Positions 42,830-53,603 of a DNA stretch of 64,000 nucleotides are shown piece by piece. Every line of letters begins with the position of its first letter. Positions within the stretch are counted from its first letter, which is position 1. A program made the translations under genes and the position numbers. Under the pieces are notes generated by a model. It saw nothing but the letters and a program-made list of their open reading frames with translations, made no database searches and was not told the DNA's origin. Origin of the DNA: Dendrolimus kikuchii (lineage: Eukaryota > Arthropoda > Insecta > Lepidoptera > Lasiocampidae); contig CM034407.1 of NCBI GenBank assembly GCA_019925095.2, positions 3,433,210 to 3,497,209 on the forward strand, read 5' to 3'.

Positions 42830-43330
42830 TCGACAATGCTGCTTCAAAAGCTAAAGCTCTCAAATGCCGCAAATATGGAACCTTAGGAAGGGGTTATATA
42901 ATTGTGCCGTTTGGAGTTGAAACATTAGGTCCATGGGGTCCAACGGCAAAGAGTTTCTACAAAGAAATTTGCAAGACACTTGGTGGCGCTGGAAATATAG
43001 TAGGAGGGACTGACTGATTAGTGGTGGTGCTGAAGTTATGTGTTTGACGACGAGAGCTGGAGTTTATACTTTATTTATTTGTTTAATTGTCACTTTGGGC
43101 GTGTGCACACTCCCGTGTTTTATTTGACACTGCTTGCGCGCGGGGTGTAGTGATGTTACACGTAGTGTTGTGCCTTAGACGTCGCGGTGTTGGCGCGAAC
43201 AACAATCTTCGATGCCACCCGTGATCAGACTGGCGCATATTTTGCCCAGCGCATAAGCAGCCTTCTGAGCACAATCGCCCTGGTAGCAATTTGTTACATA
43301 GTCTTTAAACTATATTTAAAACTTAGTTTA
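42830..43330 (+). pseudogene. RLE-LINE C-terminus, split by a 224 bp insert
   Basis: 42836-42980 encodes [40 protein letters not shown] and FYKEICK; 43205-43310 resumes with FDATRDQTGAYFAQRIS and SLLSTIALVAICYIVFKL. The insert 42981-43204 is non-homologous; no clear target duplication was found. A deletion (QRGNAA) and frame shift near 43255 confirm decay. Confidence 0.75.
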
Positions 43331-43501
43331 TTTTTAGTATTTAATTATATTTTTAAGTTAGTTTTAGTTTGATATTGTAGCATATTATTAGAATCATGGG
43401 GTCTTATTTTTGTACACATTAAACCCCCTAATCTTGGAAATCTGTCAATAAAGAGCCGATTTTTCAATCACCAGTTAAAAGTTATTCATAAGATAAAATA
43501 A

Positions 43502-43945
43502 TGTTACGAGTTGCAGGAGTCGAATTAAAATGCCGTTAGAATTACTATAGAATTTATTACATCTATACAAACACGTATAACACAGGTACAAATATAATAA
43601 CACGCACAAAGTCCGTCACTAAATAGATTACCGAATGTAGTACACACGTCTTGCTTCGCTTGTGCTTATCGTTCGACTGCCGATCTCTCCATTGGGCCAT
43701 TGCTTTATACTGCACAGATACAATATGTCTACCCGACCGCGTAGACTGAATTTCTTAGCATCAGCTCGACACACCTGGCTAATGACTGCCATAATAGATT
43801 ACAATACACAATGGGCTGATTTCTAATTACAATTTTTAAACACAAAGTAAATAAAAGAAGTCCAAATGCGGAAAGGTAATAAAGTGTGCTTTTGTGGTAT
43901 GCAGGTGTGAATCTACTTTTGTCGACGTATATGTAGGTCGTAACA
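43502..43945 (-). mobile_element. LTR-T solo LTR
   Basis: 444 bp with a perfect ATAA duplication (43498-43501, 43946-43949), the one copy whose target is not ATAT. The minus strand has TATAAAGCAATGGCCC, then GATCGGCAGTCGAACG. Confidence 0.8.
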
Positions 43946-44412
43946 ATAATATAACTTGGAAAAACTAGTTGCATGATTTAAATATCTAAATTATTTCAAT
44001 TTTAACTTCTATCATGTTACAATTTATTCGACTAATAACTTTCATCAGATGATTGAAAAATTCACCCTAAAAAGAGTAAAAATAACTGCGCAATAAACCC
44101 AAAAACTGAGGTTTCATGATATGACGAAAATGGAAATGCGAACTAAATTGAATAATGCGAATCGATTCCCTTATCTGAACGATTTACATTTAAATGGCAG
44201 TTATTGGAGATGACGTGACTGCCATAACTCCACCTTCCATCACATTCACTGCTGATATTATCATACTACTGCGGAAAAGTCGCTGAGGAAATTTATTCAG
44301 TGAAATTATGTGAGTCTGTACCAATAAAAATTAAATCTGTCTGTTATATCAAAGTAAAAGGTAGTTATAATTTAAAACTAAAAAGTCGTGCAATTTATAT
44401 TGTCTTAGAGTG
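43946..44412. other. Unassigned stretch
   Basis: AT-rich, nothing recognised. Confidence 0.35.
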
Positions 44413-44460
44413 GGATGAATGAATGAATGAATGAAAATTCTTTATTGTTCACCATAACTT
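44413..44460 (-). mobile_element. LINE 3' tail
   Basis: Minus strand GGTGAACAATAAAGAATTTT plus (ATTC)n, like the left tail at 3963. Confidence 0.5.
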
Positions 44461-44462
44461 AC

Positions 44463-45139
44463 ATATTATATAAAAGAAAGTCGTGTTAGTCACACTATTT
44501 ATAACTCAAGAACGGTTTCGATTTGGCTGAAAGTTTGTGGGGAGATAGCTTAGAACCAGGAGGCGGACACAGAATACTTTTTATCCCGTTGGAACCGGTA
44601 GGTGGCGCTGAGATCGGGTTCTAGAATCCTCCTAATCACCTGGAGCGATTTTGGTGATTTTGTTTTTGTATGTTTGAGTGGGTTCCCGGATGTTTTAGAT
44701 TCGCAATTAGAACCGGTAGGTGGCGCTGATATCGGGTTCTAGAATCCTCCTAATCACCTGGAGCGATTTTGGTGATTTTGTTTTTGTGTGTTTGAGTGGA
44801 TTCCCGGATGGTTTAGATTCGCAATTAGAACCGGTAAGTGGCACTGAGATCGGGTTCTAGAATCCTCCTAATCACCTGAGCGATTTTGGTGATTTTGTTT
44901 TTGTGTGTTTGAGTGGATTCCCGGATGGTTTAGATTCGCAATTAGAACCGGTAAGTGGCACTGAGATCGGGTTCTAGAATCCTCCTAATCACCTCAGCGA
45001 TTTTGGTGATTTTGTTTTTGTGTGTTTGAGTGGATTCCCGGATGGTTTAAATCCACAATTGGAACCGGTAGGTCGCGCTGGGATCGGGTATTAGATTTTT
45101 ATTTTTTCAGAGCAGGACAACGTCTGCCGGAGCCGCTAG
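44463..45139 (+). mobile_element. Helitron-like element with 118-bp internal repeats
   Basis: The start has ATTATATAAAAGAAAGTCGT and GTTAGTCACACTATTTATAA, a common moth Helitron 5' end. Units begin at GAACCGGTA positions 44592, 44710, 44828, 44945 and 45062 (period 117-118 bp). The 3' end has the hairpin GCAGGACAACGTCTGC followed by CTAG (45136-45139) and a T. No coding capacity. Confidence 0.75.
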
Positions 45140-45296
45140 TTTAATATAAATACATTTCCATAAGAACAATGGCCGGCCTTATCGCTTATAAGGCATCTAT
45201 CTGGGATCTATCCCAGGCAACCCGGTGTCCAAGGAGACATTACAGGAAAAATTAAATAATATTTGGTAGTTTAACTATATTAAAACTAATTCTGAT

Positions 45297-45577
45297 GAAT
45301 GCATGATGAAAGAATGAATAAACAGATATACAATGCAAAAGTGGATGGATGCAGAAGTCGTGGAAGGCCACGACACACCTTCCATGATCAAATTGATCGT
45401 GTACTAGCAGAAGGTGATGTCAGGAGCCTTAAGAACAGACGAGCGTGCATGACAAGAGTTATGAATGTCAAAGAAGCAAGTGAGGTGTGTAAGAATAAGC
45501 CTAAATGGCGCTCTGTTGTTCGTGCCTACCCCGCAAGGGAACTGGCGTGAAGTTATGTATGTATGTATGTATGTATA
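45297..45577 (+). mobile_element. RTE-a, ~280 bp 3' end
   Basis: Frame 45299-45550 is open through the PARELA stop, followed by five TATG units. No convincing target duplication. Confidence 0.85.
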
Positions 45578-45854
45578 ATGAAATAGATTATAATAATATT
45601 AATTACATATACTTACATGCGAACAATAATACAATTCCATTTACTGCAACAAATTTTATTTAATGGACGAATAATGGTCAATGTTCAAAAATTTGAATAA
45701 ACAAATGGATGTAGCTTGTCTGATTTTCAAGAGGAGGGAGTTCCACAGGCGAACAGCCTGTACGGCAAAAGAGTTTCCTACAAATGACGAAGAGTGGCTA
45801 GGTATCGTTAGCAGAAGATTTTCATTTGAGCGCAAATTACAGGAATGAGATTGT
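45578..45854. other. Possible repeat flank
   Basis: 45700-45850 (GGAGGGAGTTCCACAGGCGA, CAGCCTGTACGGCAAAAGAG) looks like a moth repeat that continues at 46173-46320 past the SINE-B. Confidence 0.35.
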
Positions 45855-46172
45855 TTTTTTTTATTTATTGCAGGAGATCAGCAGGCAGGCTGACAGCCCA
45901 CTAGGTGGAAAGCGGTTACCATCGCCTATGGATATTTGCACCACCAAACTTGCTACAAATGCGCTGCTGCTCTCTTAAGGGAGACTGGAACCTGGTCACT
46001 AATGCCGGAACACAACTCAAGATTGTTATGGCGACATACTTTAGAGCAGGGGTGGTCGCCATCCAGTCGGGCAAATGCCCTACCACCTTGCTGTGGGTTG
46101 TTAAGTCGCCTCTTACGACAGGCCGCCCGGCCGCAGGAAATTGTATTCTTTCTCCGTTCCTGCACGGATAAG
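45855..46172 (-). mobile_element. SINE-B, full length
   Basis: The minus strand runs from TATCCGTGCAGGAACGGAG to CTCCTGCAATAAATAAAAAA. Confidence 0.9.
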
Positions 46173-47129
46173 ATAGAGGAAACTAAAAAGTTCCTTTAAA
46201 TATGGGGAATACAGGGATTGAAAAGGACATTGTGCAGAAGTGAGAGTAAGTGAACATTCCGGCGAAGGCGAATTGGCAACCATTTAAGTAGTAACACCGA
46301 AATAAAAAGTCTTCTTGAAACGCATCGGTGTTGACGTTTTTCAAATAACCTAAACATCCTCGTATATCAAATTAATCGCCGAACCAAGCTTCCTAACTAA
46401 TGAAGCAAACATTCCTGTTGTAAAAAAAGCGTGTCTAGGGCTAGGGGATCCAGAAGTCCATCACCTTTACCAAGACCTATCTACGCGCGTGATAGACGTC
46501 TTACGCGGCTTTAAGGCTGGCCTGTATTTTGGACAAGGCATATTCCGGACGGTGGTTTAGGAAGCTAATTGTTATTTACTAAGAAGCTATAATGTATTTG
46601 AGCTGAACTAAAACTAATTACATACATCAAATAATCTAATACTACAAAAGACAATTTTAGTTATTTATAACCGACCATAATTAATTTAAATTATAAGTTT
46701 GAATATTATTAATGTTCTGTTGTCAAAGACTGCTTCTATAATCACATATTTCGCCAAGGCCTACACTGTTAATCTGACTTTAAGAATAAACAAAAGAGTA
46801 TATATGCGTGTGTGTTGTAAATACATAGTAGTGTGTGTAATGTTTTTTTTATTGATTTCATGTATTATTTTAAAAAAATATTAGCATTCTGCACTCCTTC
46901 TCTGTATAAACTACAAGTGTGCGAAATTTCACACTCCTCCGTCCGCGCAATTTTCATAAAAAGGGGTACAAAGTTTTAGCTTCATGTATTAATATAATGA
47001 TTCTACCCTTAGTTCCTCAAGACTATAAGTAGAATACTGAGCCTAGGTCACCGTCTTCTATGGGTAAGGTGAGCAGAAGGTTGGCTCCGTTTCCTCGCTG
47101 ATTATTATTATTTGTTTTATATTTTATTA
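46173..47129. other. Mostly unassigned
   Basis: 46440-46560 may encode a weak LINE C-terminal scrap (DVLRGFKAGLYFGQGIFRTV), not secure. The open frame 46699-46884 has no domain. Confidence 0.3.
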
Positions 47130-47205
47130 CATGAGTTCAACAGACAGGCAGACGGCCCACTTAATGGAAAGCGGTTACCATCGCCTATAGACATTTGCAA
47201 CATCA
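47130..47205 (-). mobile_element. SINE-B, 3' part, left of the nested LINE
   Basis: The minus strand 3' end of a SINE-B, up to TTGCAAATGTC. It continues at 48522-48625 on the other side of the LINE. Confidence 0.82.
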
Positions 47206-48521
47206 TTAATGGTTAATGGTAGCGAATCGCAGTCGTACATTGCTTCATCAGGTGTACCACAGGGTTCTCACCTTGGCCCTGTGTTATTTTCAATCTTTAT
47301 AAATGATATCGTTACTAAAATCATTCACTCTAAGGTACTACTGTTTGCTGACGATATGAAGATATTTAAAACTATACATTGTGCTGTAGATTCATTACAA
47401 ATGCAAGAAGATTTAGGAAGAGTCGAAAAGTGGTGTATAGACAATGACATGAAACTTAACCTTTCTAAATGCTACCACATCAAATTTACCAAAAAAAAAG
47501 TATCGGCAAATTTTGTTTATATGCTCGACAACTCTTACGTACAAACAACTAACTCGATAAAGGATTTAGGTATTTTGTTTGATAGTTCTCTTAAATTTAA
47601 TCTTCATGTTGACTCTATTGTGCAGAGAGCAGCGAGGATGTTGGGTTTTTTAATGAGAAATACAAAAGACTTCAAACAGCCACTCACTAAAATTATATTA
47701 TACAACACTTTAGTTCGTTGCCACTTAGAATACTGCTCATGTATCTGGAATCCATTCTATAGTGTTCATTCTCAAAGGGTGGAAAAAATTCAAAGATCTT
47801 TTACCAAACACTTAGCGTACATCTCGTCTGGAATCTCACACCGTTGCCCCTACTTTATGCGGTTGTCACATTTTAGAATGCAGATGCTTAGCAATCGCCG
47901 AATGATGTTCGATGTTTGTTTTTTGCATAAACTCCTCAACAATAGCATAATGTGTACAAATCTTATCCAAGACATAAAAATAAGTGTGCCTCGTCTAATT
48001 CCTCGACATGCTATTACGAAAATCTTCTACATTCCTCCGGTTAAAACCAACTTAGGCCTTAGCAGCCCTATCACAAGAATGTGCAATACATACAACCGTT
48101 TAAACTCAAAAATTGATGATCTCGATATTTTTCACAAAAAATATAATTGGTTTAAAAATAAAGTGTTGACATCAGCTGTGACCATAAAATAATTGATAGG
48201 CCGTTCATGTTTGCACTTGTACTTAGTTATATATTTATTTTTAATTTAATTCTTTTTGCATTTGTTATTTTATTTTATTTTTTTGCTTTACATTATTAAT
48301 TTTGACAACATTATTCATTCATTAACTTTTAACTATATTTGTACTTGACACATGCATAATATTGACATTAATTAATTAAGATACTAGTAATTGACATTCG
48401 AATTGTAAATGCTGTGCACTCCTTTAATGGGTCCACACATCAGAACTTTTATATTAAAGGATTTGTAATGTAACATAATAATGTGTGTGCTGTTGGTGTG
48501 CCTTAAATAAATAAATAAATA
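47206..48521 (+). mobile_element. 5'-truncated CR1/jockey-type LINE nested in SINE-B
   Basis: A 1316 bp insert with a duplicated AACAYCA (47199-47205, 48522-48528) that splits a SINE-B. It carries the ORF at 47209-48192, a ~300 bp AT-rich 3' UTR and an (AAAT)n tail at 48504-48521. Confidence 0.88.
47209..48192 (+). CDS. LINE reverse transcriptase C-terminal half, 327 aa
   Basis: Reverse transcriptase of a non-LTR retrotransposon, open from the truncation point. Seen: SGVPQGSHLGPVLFSIFIND (14-33), the catalytic LLFADD (44-49; D48, D49), LNLSKC (83-88), IKDLGILFDSSLKF (117-130), LVRCHLEYCSCIW (168-180) and VEKIQRSFTKHL (191-202). This order of RT motifs 5-7 then HLEYCSxIWNP is that of the jockey/CR1 group. 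Motif A (first catalytic Asp) and the endonuclease lie upstream and are missing, so the product cannot be active. No stops: a recent insertion. The ATG at 47209 is simply the first in the insert. Confidence 0.85.
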   Translation: MVNGSESQSYIASSGVPQGSHLGPVLFSIFINDIVTKIIHSKVLLFADDMKIFKTIHCAVDSLQMQEDLGRVEKWCIDNDMKLNLSKCYHIKFTKKKVSANFVYMLDNSYVQTTNSIKDLGILFDSSLKFNLHVDSIVQRAARMLGFLMRNTKDFKQPLTKIILYNTLVRCHLEYCSCIWNPFYSVHSQRVEKIQRSFTKHLAYISSGISHRCPYFMRLSHFRMQMLSNRRMMFDVCFLHKLLNNSIMCTNLIQDIKISVPRLIPRHAITKIFYIPPVKTNLGLSSPITRMCNTYNRLNSKIDDLDIFHKKYNWFKNKVLTSAVTIK

Positions 48522-48625
48522 AACACCAAAGGTGCTACAAATGCGCTGCTGCTCTCTTAAAGGAGACTGGAACCTGGACACTAATGCCGGAACAGAACAC
48601 AAGGTTGTTATGGCGGCGTACTCTT
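48522..48625 (-). mobile_element. SINE-B, middle part, right of the nested LINE
   Basis: Resumes at AACACCAAAGGTGCTACAAA and runs to AACAACCTTGTG and GCCGCC. The 5' third of the SINE is missing. Confidence 0.8.
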
Positions 48626-48930
48626 GTATTTTGTGAACGTAAATTTTAAGTGTAAATATGTACAAATAAAAAAAAAATTTACATACGAGTATATCATGTA
48701 ACATTTGTGTCGACATATATTAATATGCTTTATTCCTGCCTCGAGATGCCTGAGAGAGATTGCTTTTTACCAATAACGTCACCCATTGTACACATTTAGA
48801 AGATGTCTCGGCTGTAAGATCTCTGTGTATCGTGTACAATAAAATATAATCTATCTGAAAGTGCTCCCCGAAATAGCTCCACAGATCTCATCACAAAAAT
48901 GCTAAGATATGAAGGAATTTTATTTTATAT
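48626..48930. other. Unassigned stretch
   Basis: AT-rich. 48740-48860 resembles a LINE 3' region but nothing is secure. Confidence 0.3.
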
Positions 48931-49178
48931 AGCTTCTGCCCGCGACTTCGTCCGCGTGGAATAGTAAAAAAAAAGTAAGTTAAAAAAATCCCCCGATTTT
49001 GCAACATTATTCATTAGTGCTCAACTCCTATTGGTTATAGCGTGATGATATATAGTCTATAACCTTCCTGAATAAATGAGCTATCTAACACTGAAAGAAT
49101 TTTTTAAATCAGACCAGCAGTTCCTGAGATTAGCGCGTTTAAACAAACAAACTCTTCAGCTTTATATATTGGTATAAA
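48931..49178 (-). mobile_element. Helitron-like element (Hel-1)
   Basis: The minus strand runs from TATACCAATATATAAAGCTG, CTAATCTCAGGAACTGCTGG to CCACGCGGACGAAGTCGCGG and GCAGAAGCT. Closely related to 20332 and 33031. Confidence 0.7.
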
Positions 49179-49382
49179 ATTATAGGGTACTTTACATTTT
49201 TAGCAGTTTGCAGGGTTCCGAAGATATAAAGACCAAATTTCGCACAAACGGTATGGTAGGGACAGATAGTATTATATAAAAGAGAGACAGAGAAAGTGTA
49301 CTAAATTGTGATGCTTAATAACTCTACAGCAACTGCGTGTATGTTTATTGAATCAACAAGAACTAGTACCTCAAGAATATAA

Positions 49383-50770
49383 TAGTAGGGGAGGCCAAGC
49401 GGGGATTTTGGAATTTACTCGAGCGTGGCAGAGTAATATAAGGGCAGAAACCTTGCACCCTATTATGTACCCCCACCATATATGAACCCTTCATATAGGG
49501 TCCTGCGTTTAGGGCAGCCGATTAGAATAGTAAAAAAAATTGATCGTTAAAAATACTCAAGCGCGTCAGGTTAAGACAAGATGAGTTGATTATATGCAGA
49601 AAAGTCTAAATTTCAATAATCTGACAATTGGCGCGTGACATAAGGAAATAGGTGAGTAATAAAGTTGCAAAAAAACCGTCACCTGGGTATTGTCGAGCGC
49701 GGTCAATTTTTATTTTCATTTTGATGGAAATCGTTCTAAGATCACGGGAATAATATAATCTGCCGATTTCCACAAGCCGAAATAGTTAAAATCATCAATA
49801 AAGTTTGGTGCGTGCAGCTGCTGAGAACTATGTATTTCCATAACAAATATGGATGGAAAACTGGAGATGACTTGGTTCGTTGGTAATCAGCTACCAGAAG
49901 TGTATGAAGATGTTGTCATAGCGCCTGATATTTTACGAGATGCTCCAGATTCAGGTATGTTTTTTTTTCAATACTATAATTTCATGAAATAAATAAAAGA
50001 TTGTTGTTAAGTATCATCACGATTTCTTGTTGCAGATACGCAAGATGTAGATAAAAACGCCCAAATCGAACTAAACTTCTATTATGAAGATGATTTCCCT
50101 GATGATGAAAATTAAACAAAATATTTTTGTAATCTTTTTAATACCATTCCTTCTAAATATACATATTATTTTCTGCTAATTGTATTTGTTACATTCAGTA
50201 ATAAAAAAAGATGTTTTTTTTGTAAACCGTCAGATTAAGGAAATTCCTCCACATAATTGTCAGGTTATTATATATAGGTCAACACGACAAGGACATCAAG
50301 CTGAACTTTCTGTATATTAATCTGACGCGCTCGAGTATTTCAATGTTAAGTTTTTTGCATTTTCAAAAATCGGCCATGACTTTTGGTCACGTCCAAATTG
50401 TCAGTATTTTGAATAGGAGTTCCTTTAGGGTTTACTTTACATCCCTTTTGAACATCTGACGTGATCGAATATTTTTTCCCCCATTTTCAACCCCTTCGTC
50501 CGGCCACTATGCAAACCGGCAGATTAATATTTCTACCTTATCAGAAACACATGAGGCGCATACATTATTAATATCTGACGCGCTTGAGTATTAGCACTTC
50601 TGTGCGACTCTTTTTTTACAGTTTTGTTAATCTGTACACGCTCCCCCACCAGTGAAAGGGGATAATATTACATATCCTTTTTTTCTGTTTAGCATCTAAT
50701 CTTCACAATCTGAAAGTTCACGCGACACTCGAGTAACTTCACATTTAGCCTCTTGGGCTCTCCCCTACTA
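49383..50770. mobile_element. 1.39 kb TIR element, TAA target, contains a spliced ORF
   Basis: Ends TAGTAGGGGAGGCCAAGCGG and (reverse complement of the right end) TAGTAGGGGAGAGCCCAAGA, with further inner matches (TACTCGAG): about 50 bp imperfect TIRs. TAA lies on both sides (49380-49382, 50771-50773). Copies of ATCTGACGCGCTYGAGTATT recur in both directions inside. A short two-exon reading frame lies in the middle (49849-50115). A 3-bp TAA duplication would fit PIF/Harbinger, but the TIR sequence is not one I can place. No transposase seen, so non-autonomous. Confidence 0.72.
49849..50115 (+). CDS. Two-exon short ORF, 61 aa, acidic
   Basis: Exon 1 (49849-49954) encodes MDGKLEMTWFVGNQLPEVYE and DVVIAPDILRDAPDS. 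Intron 49955-50035 (81 bp) has GTATGT at the donor and a T-rich run to TTGCAG at the acceptor. Exon 2 (50036-50115) encodes TQDVDKNAQIELNFYYEDDF and PDDEN, stop. Joining keeps the frame (phase 1). AATAAA lies at 50202. The predicted protein is strongly acidic at its end; I recognise no family. It may be the terminal piece of a lost transposon gene (long ORF deleted) or a small gene carried by the element. Splicing is predicted only from consensus sites. Confidence 0.45.
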
Positions 50771-50773
50771 TAA

Positions 50774-51954
50774 GAGAAGATCTAAACCGCGTTCGACTTC
50801 AGGTCAAACTTCTCTTATTCATATATTTAGCGTATCATCCTCTCTAGATTATGTGTAAAGTATATCAAAATAAACAAACAACAGCTAATGAAAACTAATG
50901 TATTTATTTTCAAATAGAATTGCACGGGGTAGGTGGTGTATGTACTCAATGAAACCCGCCTTAAATATGGACTGTATTTATTATAGGCGCTTACAACAGC
51001 AATATATATGATTAGCACTACTGTATTAAACCGCACGTTCAAGTCAATCAACACAAGTTAGCATTAGAATCCAAATATTCCACTGAACACTGATAGCACT
51101 AATTGTATCAATTTCACCGATCAATACTAGTTGCACAATTAAACACACTGATATTCACATGATCCACGAAAGTCACGCTGAGAGTCCAAATGACTGTAAA
51201 GTCTTCCGAATGCTTCCTGGTATTCCTTCTCTTCTTTTGTGTGTGTATAACTTACTAACTATACTTGACCACTTGACGTGACTGCAGACCATGCCGGTGG
51301 CTCGCACCGTACTCGCTAAGGTAACTACTTTTAAGCAGACGGTTAGCTGCTAATCGAGCGAGCTACATATTGTGAGGAGGGTGATTCTGTCCGCAACAAG
51401 AATCTAACAGATTACTTATTGAAAGTCATGAGTCTGCCAGGGCTTCGAAAGCAATTTTTGTTACTGTTAAAGGAGAAGAACTAAGTGTAACAAAGTAATT
51501 TGTATAAATTATAACTGAAAGAACTTGGTAGCGATCGCATTAGTCCCATTCGGTCGTCTAGAAAATCTTCATCCGTATAACAAGCCGTCTTGCACAAAAG
51601 ATGCTTCAAGCTGATGATTTAAAGTCATACATATACTCTCTTCTTTATATCTCAAAAGTATTTATCGACGCTAAATATTATTGAAGGGAATGATATATAA
51701 ATCGATGCTTATGTGATCATACGGCTGGTCGATCTATGGAAACGTAGTCAAAGTTTAAAGTCATATCAGCCCGTCGACAAGTTCTGCAAACAGAGGTTTC
51801 TGTCATTGAGCAACGTAAAAAGAGGTGCCATATCAACTATTCATTAAAGAAGCAATAACATATCTGATAATGATTACGATATCACCAATTTATTGTTTTA
51901 ACTCCCCAGGCAGATATATATGTTCAAATAAACCTTTTTAGAAATAATAGTTAT
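50774..51954. other. Unassigned stretch
   Basis: No supported gene; the minus frame 50827-51054 has no domain. 51260-51400 is less AT-rich. No repeat copy in this window. Confidence 0.35.
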
Positions 51955-52332
51955 CTTCTTCAGCCAGTCGCTGTTCACTGGTGGACGTAGGCCCTCACAA
52001 GTTTGCGCCACATATCCCGGTCTCCCGTATTTCTCACCCAGCCCCTGCCGGCGACCTTGCACAGGAGGACACGTTTACTCCATAGGCCGTCGGTCCTACG
52101 ACTGACGTAACCGGCCCCCTGCTACTTCAGCTTGCTAATTTTGTGAGCTATGTCGGTTACCTTGGTTCTCTTACGCATATCCTTGTTTCTTATCCAATCC
52201 ATAAGAGAAACACCTAACATAGCTCGCTTCATAGCCCGTTGAGCGACTTTGAATTTGTGGACCAGTCCCACCATCATGTCTCGGCACCGTATGACATGAC
52301 AGGTAAGACGCATTGCTCGAAGACTCTCCTCG
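51955..52332 (-). pseudogene. RTE-1-like LINE C-terminus
   Basis: The minus strand reads FEQCVLPVMSYG in one frame, then KVAQRAMKRAMLGVSLMDWI, RNKDMRKRTKVTDIAHKISK and LK before a stop where relatives have W; downstream RRTDGLWSKRVL, RGWVRNTGDRDMWRKL. QRAMERAMLGVSLRDxIRNxxIRxRTxVTDIAxxxxxLKW is the well-known end of RTE-1-type LINEs. Frameshifts and stops make it dead. A TA-rich tract follows at 52336-52380. Confidence 0.78.
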
Positions 52333-52799
52333 AAGAGAATTATATATATATATATAGATATATATATAGATATATATACACATATGGAAACATTTAAATG
52401 GTTATAGACATTTAGTAGTATTCACTCAGTTATAAACCGTTTGTTTTCCGAACAAAATAAAATAAAATAAAATAAAATATATATATATATATATATATAG
52501 TGTGTTAACTCCATAAATAGTGCTATTAATAAGGGTAATGCCGTCAACAGTATTCACAATATTCACCATCATTACCTTAACTTACCACGCTCAATTATGC
52601 TTTATGCTCTAGAACCTTTATCCCATATGAAACAATGATCTGAAAGAAATTTCGCACCACGCTTTTTCTTACAAGCCGACAAGGCGGTGACCACGCTCCT
52701 GCTGGTGGTGCTAAGGTTTATACGCGAGGGTAACCACTTTCCATCAAGTAGACAGGTACCTGTCTACAATCCTACATGTTTATTTCGTCGGAGTTAGCT

Positions 52800-53165
52800 A
52801 ATTTTTATGCACCCGAGCAACTACAAACCGTTCCCGGTAATATTCCCACGAGATTCCCAGGATACAAAAATATTACATATTTTATTACATTTAATTTGCT
52901 ATGGATCAGCAAAAAAAAAATTACATTGGAAATCGTTTTTTTTTAACTTGGCCAATTTAAATCATTCCCAGAAAAAATCCTGCTGGATCCCAGGACAAAA
53001 AGTAGCACAGATTTTAAGTCTAAAAATTTGCTGTCGAGGACCGAAAACCGCACCGAAATTGGCTCAATAGTTTTTACGTGAATTCCGAATAGACAGACAA
53101 GAGATCTAAAAAACATTGCATCGTGTTTCCTTCTTTTATATAGTCTATTTCATTTGGGTTTTTAA
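52800..53165 (+). mobile_element. Degenerate CGCGGGAT-type repeat
   Basis: Shares CAGATTTTAAGTCTAA-AATTTGCTGTCGA, TAGTTTTTACGTGAATTCCG and GACAGACAAGA with 6290-6440. Helitron-like by its context in the window; ends undefined. Confidence 0.45.
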
Positions 53166-53603
53166 TAGCTTCAATGTACAGACATGGCATTTTTAGAAGT
53201 TTATAATATTGTGGATAGATGAAACAAATGTATTGTATCTATGTGCTTTCTTTGACCTCTTCATAAGACTCACTTTGCACAGGTCCAAATTGGCCATTTA
53301 AGGGAAAGTTAGCAATAAATCTGTATTAATACAATAGTTTTATAATTATCATTGTTCACTTTGTTCATCAAAATATGCTATATTACACATATAATTAGTA
53401 TGTGTATTAAATAAACGGTTAAGAATCTCCCTTTCGGAATACCTAAAGGTTTCCACACACCTAACTTCAAAACAGTTTAACCGGTATTACTGCCTGAAAC
53501 TGCTGTTGAACTTTTAAAGAATAAAAACACGAAGCACGTGATATGATGAACTTGTTGTTTGTTTGACATTATTTTTATTAAGGTTTTTTTTATTAGTTTT
53601 TTA
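53166..53603. other. AT-rich, unassigned
   Basis: Nothing recognised. Confidence 0.35.

Noticed and set aside
46440..46560. RLE-LINE-like C-terminus (GFKAGLYFGQGIF)
   Set aside because: Similarity is a handful of residues; not enough to annotate.
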